Source of the DNA: Neospora caninum Liverpool
Lineage: Eukaryota; Apicomplexa; Conoidasida; Eucoccidiorida; Sarcocystidae
DNA length: 64,000 nt
Assembly: GCF_000208865.1 (NCBI RefSeq)
Contig: NC_018393.1
Location: 992,001 to 1,056,000 of the forward strand
Direction of reading: 5' to 3'
A program made the position numbers and the translations under genes. This document shows positions 37,233 to 49,330 of the stretch, one piece after another; the first letter of the stretch is position 1, and each line of letters starts with the position of its first letter. The notes beneath the pieces were generated by a model. That model made no database searches, was not told where the DNA came from, and saw only the letters and a list, made by a program, of their open reading frames with translations.

Positions 37233-40200
37233 TCACATTGCGTCTGTTCTCGCCTCATGTGTTCGATTGATGCGTTTGCATGCGGCATCCGTAGTGTTGT
37301 CGGATGGACGCGAAGCACCAGCAAATGAAGAAGACGATTCGCGGGGACTCGTTGGGCCTTGATTGCCCTCCTTTCCACCAGCGGTCTCTTCGGCGTTCGT
37401 TTCAGAGCCACTCGGCTGAAGATCTTCGTCCCGGTGCATCTGTTGAAGCTCGGCGGGCTGGGCAGCAGGCGCGGCCCCCGGGGTGCGACTCGTGTCAACT
37501 TTGTAAATCCATCTCTGGTATAGGTAACAAATGAATATGATGTCTGAAGCAAACACGCAGACACAAAAAATAAAGACTCACGCGAGCGAATAACGCGACC
37601 TACGCACGGAGACAAAACGCGTGACATGAATTAACCCAACAAAATGAGGAGAGACACGTAGTTCTTCTATTTACGCACGCGGAACTCCGAATATTTGTGT
37701 ACGTATGCGATCAGGTACATATCCCCAGTGCTATATATGAATATGTACCAAACTAGGTTTCCCTACGACGGTACAGCCGGAAATCCCATAGAGACACACT
37801 GGCCAATGCCCCCCACGAAGCGACAGCCACGCATGCATATACATACATGTGTAAACCGTGCTGGCTAGTGAACAGTGCGACGACCTCGGATCTTTAAGGC
37901 CAGGTCTGTGAAGAGACTGTCGCAAAAGTGGCATTCGGATGAGGTCGCCGCACGCAAGTGAGCGCAAATTTGAACTTTTCCCTTATTCCACACTTATAGG
38001 TGTAGAATACACATTGTCACCCACACCACGTTTCCCCTGCAGCCGTGCTGCCAGCAAGCTCATGTAGATTACGATATGGATCACAAAATAAGGGGATAGC
38101 AGTGCATGTAATCTTGTTCACGTATGCACATAACGGTGCATATGGAAAGGCGCACAAATAAAAGTTAAGACGAACCGAATGTGTCTTACCATCGCGGAAG
38201 CACGACAGGCGATGCATCCACGGCATGTCGATGAGGAAGGAAGCAACATCATCGACAAAGGTGTTCAAGGACCTGAAGAAAAACAATTCGGACGCACAGC
38301 TACGACTATCGCTTTATGGCCCAAGATCAAGACATAATACTTGCAACATGGCGTTGTGTGTCTCCCACATTCTGTCCCGCTCATCTGCGAGCGTTTCCAA
38401 AGCGCTTCGGATTCTCCAGAAAGCCCCCACGTTCCGTAGACGTCTCACCTGTACACCAAAGCTCGCCACGGCAGATGGTCCACAGACTTCAGCTTGTAAT
38501 TGATATACAACTGCGGAGTCATTGTGATGAAGCCTACAGGAGAAAAACACGGACTCATTTTTGCCTTGACGCGCAAACGCCCTCGGCATCACCCCAGACG
38601 CGGACACGGCGACCGAGCGAAAGGTATCGTCACCGGTCTTGAAGACACACAAGAAGTTCTTCGACGGGCATTTGTAAAACGTGGACTGCACAATTTCAAA
38701 CACCTGCACTCCGGGAGCAAAAACGGGCGCACAACCACGTGTACCGAGACGAGCCAGCGCGCATACATACGGGGATACATTCGTACACATACATACATTC
38801 ATACCTGTACACACATATACATACCTTCGTACACATACATGCGTTCATACATGTACACACATATACATACATACATATACATACATACATACGTACGTAC
38901 ATACATACATACATAAACATACAGACATATCTACTGTGGGGACACAAAAAAACGCAAGCGGGTTGTCGTCCGCACATGCAATCTCAGATATATATATATA
39001 TATATATATATATACGTACATATATATACATATATATGCACATACATACGCAATATGTACACGTTGACCTGCCTTTTTTCTTCCTAGCTTTTCTCCTGCC
39101 TCACCGAAAGTGTAGACGGAACCAGCAAGGACGGATATGATATACGAGAACCACGACCGGTATTTGTTGTTCAGGAGGGCGTAGATGGCGTACCCTGCGA
39201 CCTGAGAGAGACCCACGCATGCACACCCGACAGATGGGAACCAGATAGCGACAAAACACCTGTTTTCCTTTCCAGTGGCTGTGCGTGCGCATGTAATTTA
39301 CTGGCCTAAAAATGCTTATCTGTCCAGGTGCACGTCTATTGTTCAATAGGCATCTCCCCACCTGTGCCACGTTGCCGAACTGTACGCACGTCCACTTGCA
39401 GAAACCTGCAAAGCTTTAGACGAGTCTACGTACTGCGCCTACCCTGGAACGTTCGTTTTCTATAGGAATACAACACCGCTTGTGAATCCCAGCGAATCGC
39501 TCGCCAGCATGACAGCCACGACCGACTACGCATTTGTATTTAAGCATTGCGCACGTCGAAACAGCAATTTCAGCTGGCGCGTATATCGCTTTTGGTATGC
39601 ACGATAGGAACAGACGGAATCGGAGATGTCCCAGAGTCCCATCCGCATCTCTTGTAGGACCGCTGCCGTGACATGCTTGCGCACTTCGTGTACGTCTAGG
39701 ACTGCCAAAAAGTCCAACTCGCCCTCCCACAACACAACGGAATCGGGTTCATTTTTGACGTAGTCTGGAAGGTATAAACATATATACATGTACACATATA
39801 TATATACAGTGAGAGCGATGCAAACTGACATGCAAACACGAGGATGTCCATATGTGTAGAGGAAAATGTGTGCCTCCACGGAATCCATGGAGACCGGGCA
39901 CGCGCTAACACAAAGCAGATCGACGCAAATTGATTAGGCGACACAACAGATTCCGGAGGCGCTGGCCGTCGTAGGTTCCCGCCGCTCGCACGCAGTGCAG
40001 TGCGAGCGCTACCGCGACACGGCAGTTGTGCCGACTCGTGCCGAGCTGTGCACAACACAGCATACGTGCATGTGCACCTGCAGACAGGTTCGTCTCGCTC
40101 GCCTCCAAACTGAGGAAGGCCCCCAGAGAGGGAGAGCGCGCCAGACCTCGCGAAGACGTTTGATCTTACGCAGGGGGCGAGGATGATCGACATCCACCGA

Positions 40201-43200
40201 ATCGCAATGGAGTCAAATTCCTGTGTATGGGACTCTGTGTAGCTCTTCATGAAGTCCAAGTGGATGTAGGGGAAAGCAGGCCGGAGCGAGAGCTTCACCG
40301 CCTTCGTCACTTTCCACGCCGACAGCACTGAGAGGCAGGCGAAAAGGAGAATGCGAACCCACAGAGCCCAGGTCAGACCGGTGGGAAACGGCAACGGTCT
40401 CGTGAATTTTCCACAGCAACACGCGAATAAATATACATATATACACATGGATACGTCTATTTACGTATAGGGAGTACACGCAGTGTCCTCAGTCTCCGTA
40501 GGCTCATCGATGATTTGAATGGTGGCCTATTTAATGCAAGGAACGCAGACGATGGAAACACAACGGCGCAGAGAGAGACGCCAGCTATCTGCGCGAGCAA
40601 ATGGAATGAAGCCGAGGCGGAGCGAACGTGTTTTACGTGGAGATAGATTCTGCAGAGCAAGTGCGGCGACCGATTTGACAGTCCCCGCTCGTTTTTCTCA
40701 GAAGGCTTACAGATGCCCAGGCAGATCTCGAAGAGAATCAGCCACGAAGTCTCGCCGCTGTCAAAGAGATACAGGCCGATGATCACCTGCGGGGGCGCAA
40801 CAGAGAAGGCAGCCACACGCAGGGAGCAAATGGGGAAAGCCGACAGCCAAGGAACCAGGAGACGGGGTGCGACGTGGGTGGCCTGCCTGAAGGGAAAGAA
40901 CCGCTTAGACGGCGCTCTCACCTCGCAGACAAAGTTGAAGATGAGAGAGAGCGCAGAGAGGCCTTCCATGGAGTCGTTCTTGTACCAGAACTGCATATCT
41001 GCAGGAGAGGGGACATGAGCGAATCAAACGCGGATGCGCCTGTCTCTCGAGGGGAAGGAAACAAAACTCCACAAAGAGAGTGTGAGACAGGTAAAGGCCC
41101 AGGGACACAGGCGACAACCCGCGGGTGAACGGCACGCATCAACGGGGAAAAGAGAGGCGAGGCCAGGAGCGTTGCGAGGCACGACGAGACAGAGACCGAG
41201 AATGCCAGAGGCGCGTTTGGGCAATGGAAGGGGAAAACGCAAAGAATGTGCGCAGGACGAAGCACGGAGACAGAGATGAGAGCCCCACGCACAATCATCC
41301 GGAGCGAGGAAGCAGCCGCTGGCAAAGACACAGGCGAGAGACGAGCTCCTGGGAAAGCACGAGATGGAAAGACGCCTTCGACTCTGCAGGTGTTTTGCGT
41401 GGCGAAGACAGCGGGACGCGTCGAGAGAGGACCCAGAAAAGGCCCGTGACTGGGCTCCTCCGGGGTAAAGACGTGGACGCGTGCGCAGCAGGACGCGATA
41501 CAGACAGAGAGACAGACAAACAGGGAAGACAGGGAAGACCGACGACGGGCGCATGTGTTCCCTACCGTTTTTGAAGGCAAAGAACGAGAAGACAGAGTGA
41601 AGAAGAATGAAGGCAGTCGAGAACGCGAGCATGAACGGATTGGTTTCAATGATAATCCTCTTGAACATCATCGCCTCCCGGTTCGACTGCAGACCCATGC
41701 GCTGTTGATGCTCGAACGCGGCACCCAGCTGCTCTTGTACGAGCCATCCGTGGACGGATCCGACGCCGAAGCTCAGGGTGAGATTTAGCGGATGCTCCTG
41801 CTCCACATTCCCACACATACGACGAACTCAAATGTGCGCATCTACGCTCCAACATCCTTGCCCCTCGCGCTTCCAGCGCGTGAAGCTCGGAGGACTCGTC
41901 CGTTTTTTTGTCTGCCTGTCTCCGTGTTGGATGAATCGACGGCGCGTCCCCACACCGCTCCCGTCTCTCTCCCTCTCTCTGCGACCGCGAGCGACGCGCA
42001 AGCCTCTTCTGGGCCCTCTGTGGATGTGTTTTCTCCGGATTTCCTCAGAGCCTCTGTGCGCCAGCGCGGGCTTTCGCACAGAAAAGCCGCGCTCCCCCCC
42101 CCCCCCCCCCGCAAGGTTCTTCTGGTGGCGTCTTGAGCAGCGCAAGAGAGTGAAGCCACAAACCCAGGGGTCGGCGCGCCGAGCACGAGTGTGTCTGCAG
42201 TCAGCGAGTGCGTAAACTGCAAAGGCGGATGCAACGGCGCCAGTATCTCAACGACGGAGCGCGGGCGGAGAAAGCTTACAGCGAGCGTTGCGTTGAGAGG
42301 AACAAAGTTACGTTCAAGCAGCCAGAAGTCGGAGTGAAAGACGACCGGCTCGTAGGCGGCGTCGGCTGGGCGAACGGCGATGTCTGGACGCGACGAAGCC
42401 GCACGAGCACAGAAAGGTGGGGAGAAAAAGAGTAAACGGGCGTGGACCCGCACCTCGGATCCGCCGACGGGCAAGGAAGACACACAGGAGGAAGAGCGAG
42501 GCAAGCACCAGGCGACACGTCAGAGGGCGAGAGAGGTCAGCCAGAGCGGAGAAGCGACAGAGGAGGCAAAGAAGGCGTCCGATGAGAAGCCACGTTCCTC
42601 TCACTTTGCATTGGCCCGACGCGTAGATTTTGAGGCGAGTGCTGGGAAGAATCGAACACCAGCAAGACATCCATGCGGCTCTTCATGTGCCAGACGACCG
42701 GCTCCGACTCCTGCGGAACAAGGAGCAACGACGGACCGGAGAGAGAAGGTCAGAGCGCAGAGAGAGACAGAGGGGCGGCAGGGAAGAAGATCAGCGGAGA
42801 GACGCGAGGCGTGCTCCAGACTGGCTACGTTTCCTTCCCAGGGCGTGTCTCTTCATGTCCTCGGCCGACGCAGAGGTCCAGTCCGCGGCTGCAGTGTCCC
42901 CCGGGGTGCTCACCTCGTTGTCCTTCTTCTTCCGCTCTTCCACTTCACCCCCCAGAAGCAACGAATGTTCTTCCTCGTCCTTATTGGTGACCATCGGCAT
43001 CGCGTGCATCAGAGACGTCACTCTCTGCAGCGTCTGGGCCTCTTCGATCTCCGGCACCGTTTCCGCCGTCCAGATCTCCGGCTAGGCAGCACAGAGCACA
43101 CACAGAGACTCCGCTCACTTGCGCCCCCGTCTCGCACCGCGGCAACTCCATCGACCATTTGCGCAGGCGAAACAACACTGGCCTGGTTTCGAAGCTGCCA

Positions 43201-44728
43201 CGGGAGCCCCGTCTCGCGGGAGCTCTGTCGCTCTGTCGCTCGGCGGACGCAGCGTTAGTCGAGGAGACGGCATTGTGCGCTTACCAACTTGCCCTTGGCC
43301 TTGTACGCCCAGTGAGGCACAATGGTGGTGATCAAGCACAGCGCAGTTTGCTCTCGGGGGGCGTCTTTCATCTCGGCTCCAGTCTTGGGTTCCTGTCCTC
43401 TAGCCTGCTTCTCCGCACCCGAAACCGCGGTGTCGCCCGCGGGCTGCGGCGCGGGAACCACGGGCTGCGAGAGGAAGTCCACAGGAGCGGTGAAGGTGAC
43501 GTTTGTCTCTGGACTCGAGCTCCATCTGTCGTACGTGTACGTCGAATTGAAAACCTTCCAGGCTTCGACGACGTTCGCGGAGACCCGGACGAGTTCAGTC
43601 TCTCCCGCTTCGCGCGGCAGGCCAAAGAGGAGGCCGCGATCGACGGCGATCAAGATGTCTTCATTCCTCGCAGGACCGTTGTCCTCGCCCGCTGTCTCCT
43701 TCGCCTCGCCCGCTGTCTCTTTGCGTCGCTTGGTCTTGCTTGCGCGGTCCAGCAAGAGCGACAAGGGCACTCGGATGGGGAAGGAGTTTCGGCTTCCGCT
43801 GGTTGTTGCTGCACCTGTGGGCGGCGCGAATTGCTTCAACGAAGAAGAGAGACTCGAGAGAAGCGAGGAGACACCCGTCGGTGCGTCGGGCGCGGCCACG
43901 TCCGAAGCTTGAGGCGGCAGAGGGACGGTTATGTAGGTGAGATGCATGTAGACGTCCTGCGATGACGCGCAGCGAACAGAGAAAAAGAAAGGTTGTCCTC
44001 GCGAAATGACCGGGAGAGCGCGCGAAAGGCCACGGCCGGACGCCCGAGACAGGGAACGCCACGCGAGGTCACACGAAGGCCTGGCGGGGCGGGAAAGATG
44101 GAACCGCAAGGACGGGTCCGTCAGAGACAGAAACAGGCCTTACAAACGAAGTTGAAGGGGGGAAATAGTTGTGGAGCACAACGTTCCCGGGCAGGGCCGC
44201 CCACGTGGGCGGCATGCCGCCGGGCTCTGCGCCTCCGTCCGGCCCCGTGGGTGCGCCGGGAGGAGCCAGGCCTTGGCGGTTTCCAGTGAAGTTCGAGACC
44301 AGCTGCATGACTGCTTGGAAGAGCATGATTTGCATCATCATGTTGCCAATGCGCCCTGCAGACAGAGTCGGGCCACGCCCGCGGCGACACAGGGAGGGAC
44401 GCGTTTGGAGCGTGGGCGAGGCCGCAGCGCGTACAGACACTGGGGCGCAGCGAGAGGTTCTCTGCGCGGAGACAGGAGGCAACACGCACCCTGCACGGAA
44501 GCCCCGAGAGGGGACTCTCAGCGAGGCGACTCGACGGAGAAGCCGTGCGGCGCATCGCGGGCGTCTGGAAGACAAGACAAGAAGAGGATCGCCAAAGCGA
44601 GCGAGCGAAACGGACACTTGGGTAAAGAAGCTGCGGAACTCACCGAGGAAGCTCTGCTGAGGCGCCTGCGCCTCGCCAGCGGCTCCGCCTCCGGAACTGC
44701 CCCCAGGGGCAGTCGCTGCGTCGGCCAT
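37233..44728 (-). CDS. CLPTM1: CLPTM1-family transmembrane protein
   Basis: An ER/Golgi multi-pass protein of the CLPTM1 (cleft lip and palate transmembrane protein 1) family; animal members influence receptor trafficking and lipid scrambling. Fourteen minus-strand exons: 44728..44644, 44355..44144, 43956..43285, 43081..42914, 42710..42605, 42365..42280, 41797..41566, 40998..40922, 40786..40711, 40327..40170, 39201..39105, 38533..38449, 38272..38190 and 37543..37233. All junctions keep phase, giving 815 aa. Family landmarks are an early membrane segment (MMMQIMLFQAVMQLVSNFTG), ETNPFMLAF then FFAFKN near residues 490-520, WKVTKAV near 575, FITMTPQLYINYKLKSV near 660-675, SLNTFVDDVASFLIDMP near 686 and YLYQRWIYKVD near 720. 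The luminal domain (about 100-440) has lineage-specific Lys/Glu-rich inserts such as KETAGEAKETAGED and KDEEEH. The C-terminal tail is hydrophilic, as in animals. Exon 7's acceptor (GGAGCAG) has a weak pyrimidine tract and is the least certain boundary. Confidence 0.93.
38760..39060. repeat. Large (TACA)n/(TA)n microsatellite in CLPTM1 intron 11
   Basis: An interrupted run of TACA/CATA units spans about 38765-38925, and a (TA)n run about 38990-39015 is followed by more TACATA units. All of it lies in the intron between CLPTM1 exons 11 and 12. Smaller islands of the same type occur in CLPTM1 introns near 39780 and 40430. Confidence 0.9.
42094..42110 (+). repeat. Homopolymer run of 17 C
   Basis: A run of 17 C on the plus strand, in the CLPTM1 intron between exons 6 and 7, so it is a G run in the CLPTM1 pre-mRNA. 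Length may be uncertain because homopolymers are prone to sequencing error. Confidence 0.9.
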
Positions 44729-45698
44729 CCTACGAGGTCCGTCGAGAACGAAGAGACAGGGAAGGGAGGCGAAAGGGAAGAGATTTTGCCAAGAAGAGAA
44801 CAGATGGACAAAAGAGGAGACGGAACCGAAGAAGGAGAGTGCAGAGAGTGGAAGGGAGAGAAGGGTGGGAAGACCTGGGAGCGAGCGTCTCCTTGGTCCT
44901 GACTGAAGCGGGGCTGGTGCGTCAGCCTCGTACGTCGCAAGCGTTTTTGCCGCCTTCCTTTTCCCGTTAATAACGCCTCTCAAGCCTCAACGCCAGTCTG
45001 CGCGACGCGTCCCCCTCAGAGACTGCCACGCAGCGTGAAGGGAACCGCTTCTTCCAGCTCTCCTCTCTTTATCCCTTCTTTGCTTCCCCGTTTGTTGTGT
45101 CGGTGCTGTGTCGGTCGCCAGCACGAATGCCAAAAACACTGGGCAAAGATGCGGGGAGGGCAAAACCAGACTCTTTGCGGCGGGAATTTCAGAGGCGTCC
45201 AGGACGAGGTGAGAAGGGAAGACAGACGACAGGAACGGAGAAAACGACGGAGAAAACAGACTCAAGAAAAAAGGCAAGTGTGTCGAAAAAAACTATGGCT
45301 GTCTCGCTGGCATCGGAAAAAAGGGGGGGAGACAGCGCGCGGCGGACGAGGAGGAAACGCGAGACGACGAAACCGAGGAGCGGCGCGGAAACAGAAAAGG
45401 ACGGGAGAACGAATCCTTGGGATCGATCTCGACTCGACAACAAAGGGGACAGTGCGCAGGAGAGACAGGCGCGAAGAAAGTCGAGCGCGGGTCGGTCGCG
45501 GGAGTCACGCGTGGAGTGCATGCACGCTCCCGGAAAAAGGAGATACGGAAGAAGAAAACGCCCTGTCACTTGGGGACACATCGCGTGTCTCCTTCGGCGT
45601 CCTCTGTCTCGCTAGGAGCGGAGCAAAGGAGGAAGAAACCATCGCGTCTCTGAAGAAAGACGAGAATGCGACGAGAAAGGTTTTCGTGGCGAGCCCGT

Positions 45699-45764
45699 TC
45701 GTCCCTCTCCCGGCCCCGCTTCGTCCCTCTCCCGGCCCCGCGTCGTCCCTCTCCCGGCCCCGCT
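45699..45764. repeat. Tandem repeat, 22-bp unit x3
   Basis: Three adjacent copies of TCGTCCCTCTCCCGGCCCCG plus CT or CG, at 45699, 45721 and 45743, about 1 kb upstream of the CLPTM1 start. The core TCGTCCCTCTC is shared with the 17-bp repeat before PRP6. Confidence 0.9.
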
Positions 45765-48700
45765 TCGTCCAACCACGGCGCCGCAGTTTCGCCGTCTTCG
45801 TTCCCGCCGCCTCTGGATCTCTCTCGTCTCTCCTCACGTTCGCAGCCTCTTCGTCCGAAACCCTCCGTGCGAGACACCGCGAGAATTCAGAGCAAGTGCC
45901 GAGGCTGGGGGGATGTTGACGGCGACTTTGATGCTGCCTAGGGCCGAATCGAGAGAGAGTGTGTGTGAGGAATTCTTCGGTCTCCCAATTTAGTGTAGAG
46001 ACGGGTGTACGGGTGAGGCAGGATGGAAATCGACGACTGATTGCGTTTTTCAACGTTTTCGACGGAGGCAGCAGTGTCTTTCGAGACGATGCACCAGCGA
46101 TATGCAGGAGCAACGCGGAACAAAGGCACACTCTGTGCGCGTCGCCTCCCGAAATTCAGTCGCAGTCAGACGGCTTTTTGTTGCCAACGTTCGCACTGGG
46201 AGCTCGCACCGAGGCAGACAAAGATTCGGCGCTACCAGAGATTGCTGTTCATCTGGGCGAAGAGCGCTACAACTGTCACGGGGAGGGTAGATGCCCACGG
46301 GGAATTGGGTGTTGGGCGGAGACTGGAATGCCCCGTGTCCTTTTCCCGGGACTCTGGCTTAAATGACGCGCAGCTGTCCAGCTCCGCGCCTGTGCGCGGA
46401 GCAGCGCTATTCACCCATCCAGAGACTGCGACTCTACTTGCAGCCACTGAGAGAGGGTCTCCCAGGTTTTGCGCTGACAGGACTACGGAGTGTCTCGCCT
46501 GCAGCCACGTAGCGGCGTATCCAATCGACAAACTGGTTTCCGGGAAGGTCGTGCGGCACCATGAAACACGGCTTTGGTCACACAAGTAGACAGCCCTAGA
46601 GAAGCACAGACAGACGCTTTCGTTTGGGACGAGCGGCAGCTGCAGATCCCGGCCACTCAGCGCTTTGAGGTAGTAGCATCGGTGCTGTTCTGGAGTCGTG
46701 CTCCGTTCTCCCAGCAGGGCTTTTTGCATGCAGTGCACTGGAGAACCCTCAGCATCATCCGCCCACAATGGAACTTCTCAACTGTTGGGGATGCTTCAGC
46801 TAAGACAGGCACTCGCGAGCAGCCCACCTAAGTATACGCTGTGTTCAGGCTGTTGGGGTCGGAGCGGACAAATGAGATGCACGGTGAAGAGCTAGCACCG
46901 TAGAAAACGAGAACATGTCCCTCAAGCGTCCCGGTGAGCGGCTTGCTCTCTCTTGAGTCTTATCACAATCTGGTTTTGAACGGCGTATCCGGAGGGGACG
47001 GGCCGTCGCGCCCTCCGTTTCCGGAACCCTGGGTTTGGCGAATTGAGCCCGTGAGTCAAGATACCCATTATGAACTCTCTTGTGTAAACAAATCGAGTGT
47101 CCTGCCAGTCGACAAGGAAGAAGGGACCCAAGCGTGGCTCCAGTCCTTGAGTCTTTGTGTCGGCGCGGAAGAAACCATTGCCACAGCCGATGCCCAAGTT
47201 CCCTTCGCAAATCCGAGGGCCATGCGCTCGAAGCTGCTTTGGTGTGCACGAACCGACCTGCTGGTGTCAGAGTTCCCCACATTCTGGCCAAGACGTGGAA
47301 AAGCTATGACTTCCTAACCAAGGCAGCATGACGTGTTGGAATACACGAGACCGTCTTGCGTTCCCCATCCTTTCTCAAACGGGCTGTGTCTCCCTCATTC
47401 TGTAACTCTTTGACGTGCGGTGACACTTTTTGCTGTGTTTGTGAGATGATTTCGATGGAATTCCCCCTCGGGCGGATGAAGAAACCGAATGGACCGAACA
47501 GGCAGGCTAGTCACTGCCGATTCCAGTTCTCTGTTGGCCGCCGGAGCCAGTGTTCTGGCTACAGAAAAAGAATGGAGCAAGCGGGGTGCCGTATTTCGGA
47601 AGACTCCTTAATCGTCGGGGGTCGAAATAAGAAAACGCTGAGTCTTGCGTGCGTTCTTTTCTTTAACAGTTTCAGTTCCGCCTACCGTCCTTGCTCGCCC
47701 CTGAGGGCGGTCGCCTCGCATGCCCCGGGCGCCGGCATTTTCTCTCTTCTGTGTGTGCTGTCTTTCTGTGGTCTTTTAGGAAATGTTTCATCAGTCTCTA
47801 GAGATGGAAGGAGACGGAACGGATCTGCCTGAAACCACCGACACTTCCCCAGTGTTTCCTTCAGTGCATGCGCTAAAGGAGGGGCGAACCTCGCGGTGTT
47901 TCCGCGGCCGCTGTCGCGCATGCACATGACAGGGGACGGAAAAAGACGTTTGCTGTTCCCTTTTTTTCGTCGATCCATGACTCTACGGTGACCGGAGAAG
48001 TTTTCTTAATCCTTCTTATTCGGGGGCAAGGGACGAGGACAATAAGGGACGAGAGGCATTCTTCCGGAGAAGGAAGAAGTGTCTCTTTTGAGTGGCAGAC
48101 GCGCGTGCGCGTCTCGGCTCTACGTAGTGTATCCGCGCGTTTTCTGGGTTTTGACCATATTTCTCCTCCCTTCCTGATCCGTATTTTCCCGTCCCCCTTT
48201 TGGTTCTTTCATCGTTCCCGTTTCTGTGCTTTTTCGGTGGCACGATACACTGCTCAGACCCTGGTGCCGCAGTCCCGTAACTCCTACGGCAGACAATTCT
48301 CTCTTCGTATCCTTTGCGGTTCCACTTCTTTTTCCGTCGTGTTTTTCTGCTTGCCCACTTCTTCTCCTGCTGTTCTGCGGCCGTCCTCTCGCCTCCAGCT
48401 GTTGCAGTTGCAGTTCTACTCCCTGCCTCTCCCCAACCGTTTATCTTCTGTCGCGCACGACCCGCAGTTCGACAGTAAAGGGTACCGATCGGCCGGTGGC
48501 GTTTAGGAACTCCATTTCGTTTCCTCTTACGTCTTCCCTCGAAAATTGCTTCCTCGGGACACTTGCGTTTCCTCTTTGATTGTACTGTGCACCCATCGTA
48601 GGAAACGAGGTCTGTGCATTTCGTCGACTACGTGATAAGCGTCTATCCGTTTCTGGCCTCCTGCGAGCAGAGGCAGTCTCGGCCGGGGTGTACGTACACT

Positions 48701-49144
48701 GCAGCAGAGAGTCCAGCATTCCAGTCATAATGGTGGCATAATGACCAACTCACACGGGACTGCGGAGAGCTCTTTCTGCGGCTCTTTTTTCTCGTCTGTT
48801 CCCATTTCCTCAAGGGAGCGGCGTCTCTTTCGTCCGCCTCGCTCTTGCGGAGCCGATGGTCATGCGTTCTAAGACCACACTCTCCGTTCTTTCCGTTTCT
48901 GTTTCAAGTCTGTTTGGACCTCTCCAGCACCTCCACAACTCTTCGCCTCTGTGCTGCTCGGGCCAGAGAAGTGTCCGCGCGCCTCTCTCTGGTCCGCCTT
49001 TCTGAGTTTTTTCTCCGGACAAAACTTCCGCAATCGATCCTTCACTCAACTGCCGTCGATCGCCCGTGGTGTTCGCTTTCTCGCCCCTTTTCCCTTTTTG
49101 TCTTGCTGCCTCTCTCCGTTTGTGTCTCCTAATTCGTTCCGTGT

Positions 49145-49237
49145 CGCATCGTCCCTCTCGCCGCATCGTCCCTCTCGCCGCGTCGTCCCTCTCGCCGCGT
49201 CGTCTCTCTCGCCGCTATATCCCCCCCCCCCCCCCCC
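49145..49237. repeat. Tandem repeat, 17-bp unit x4, then a 17-C run, in the PRP6 leader
   Basis: Four copies of CGCATCGTCCCTCTCGC, with A/G and C/T variants, at 49145, 49162, 49179 and 49196, followed by 17 C at 49221-49237, within 190 bp of the PRP6 ATG. The last copy contains CGTCTCT, the reverse of the AGAGACG element known from Toxoplasma promoters. Confidence 0.85.
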
Positions 49238-49330
49238 GTCCCCCCCCGCCTCAGCTTTTTTTCCTTTCTCGCTGCTTTTGCTGTGTCTTCTTCGTTCCCC
49301 CTCCCACCCTCGTTTCCTCCGAGACACACG

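Larger units (their letters stand above)
44729..49330. other. Divergent intergenic region between CLPTM1 and PRP6
   Basis: CLPTM1 starts leftward at 44728 and PRP6 rightward at 49331, so both promoters should lie here. It holds a three-copy 22-bp repeat at 45699-45764, a palindromic TGCATGCA at 45517-45524 (a motif type enriched in coccidian promoters), a four-copy 17-bp repeat at 49145-49212 and a C run at 49221-49237. The middle, about 46-48.7 kb, has overlapping frames on both strands but none with a family pattern. Confidence 0.5.

Noticed and set aside
36967..37362. Plus-strand 131-codon frame with hydrophobic stretches
   Set aside because: It overlaps the last CLPTM1 exon on the other strand and its 3' flank, and shows no family.
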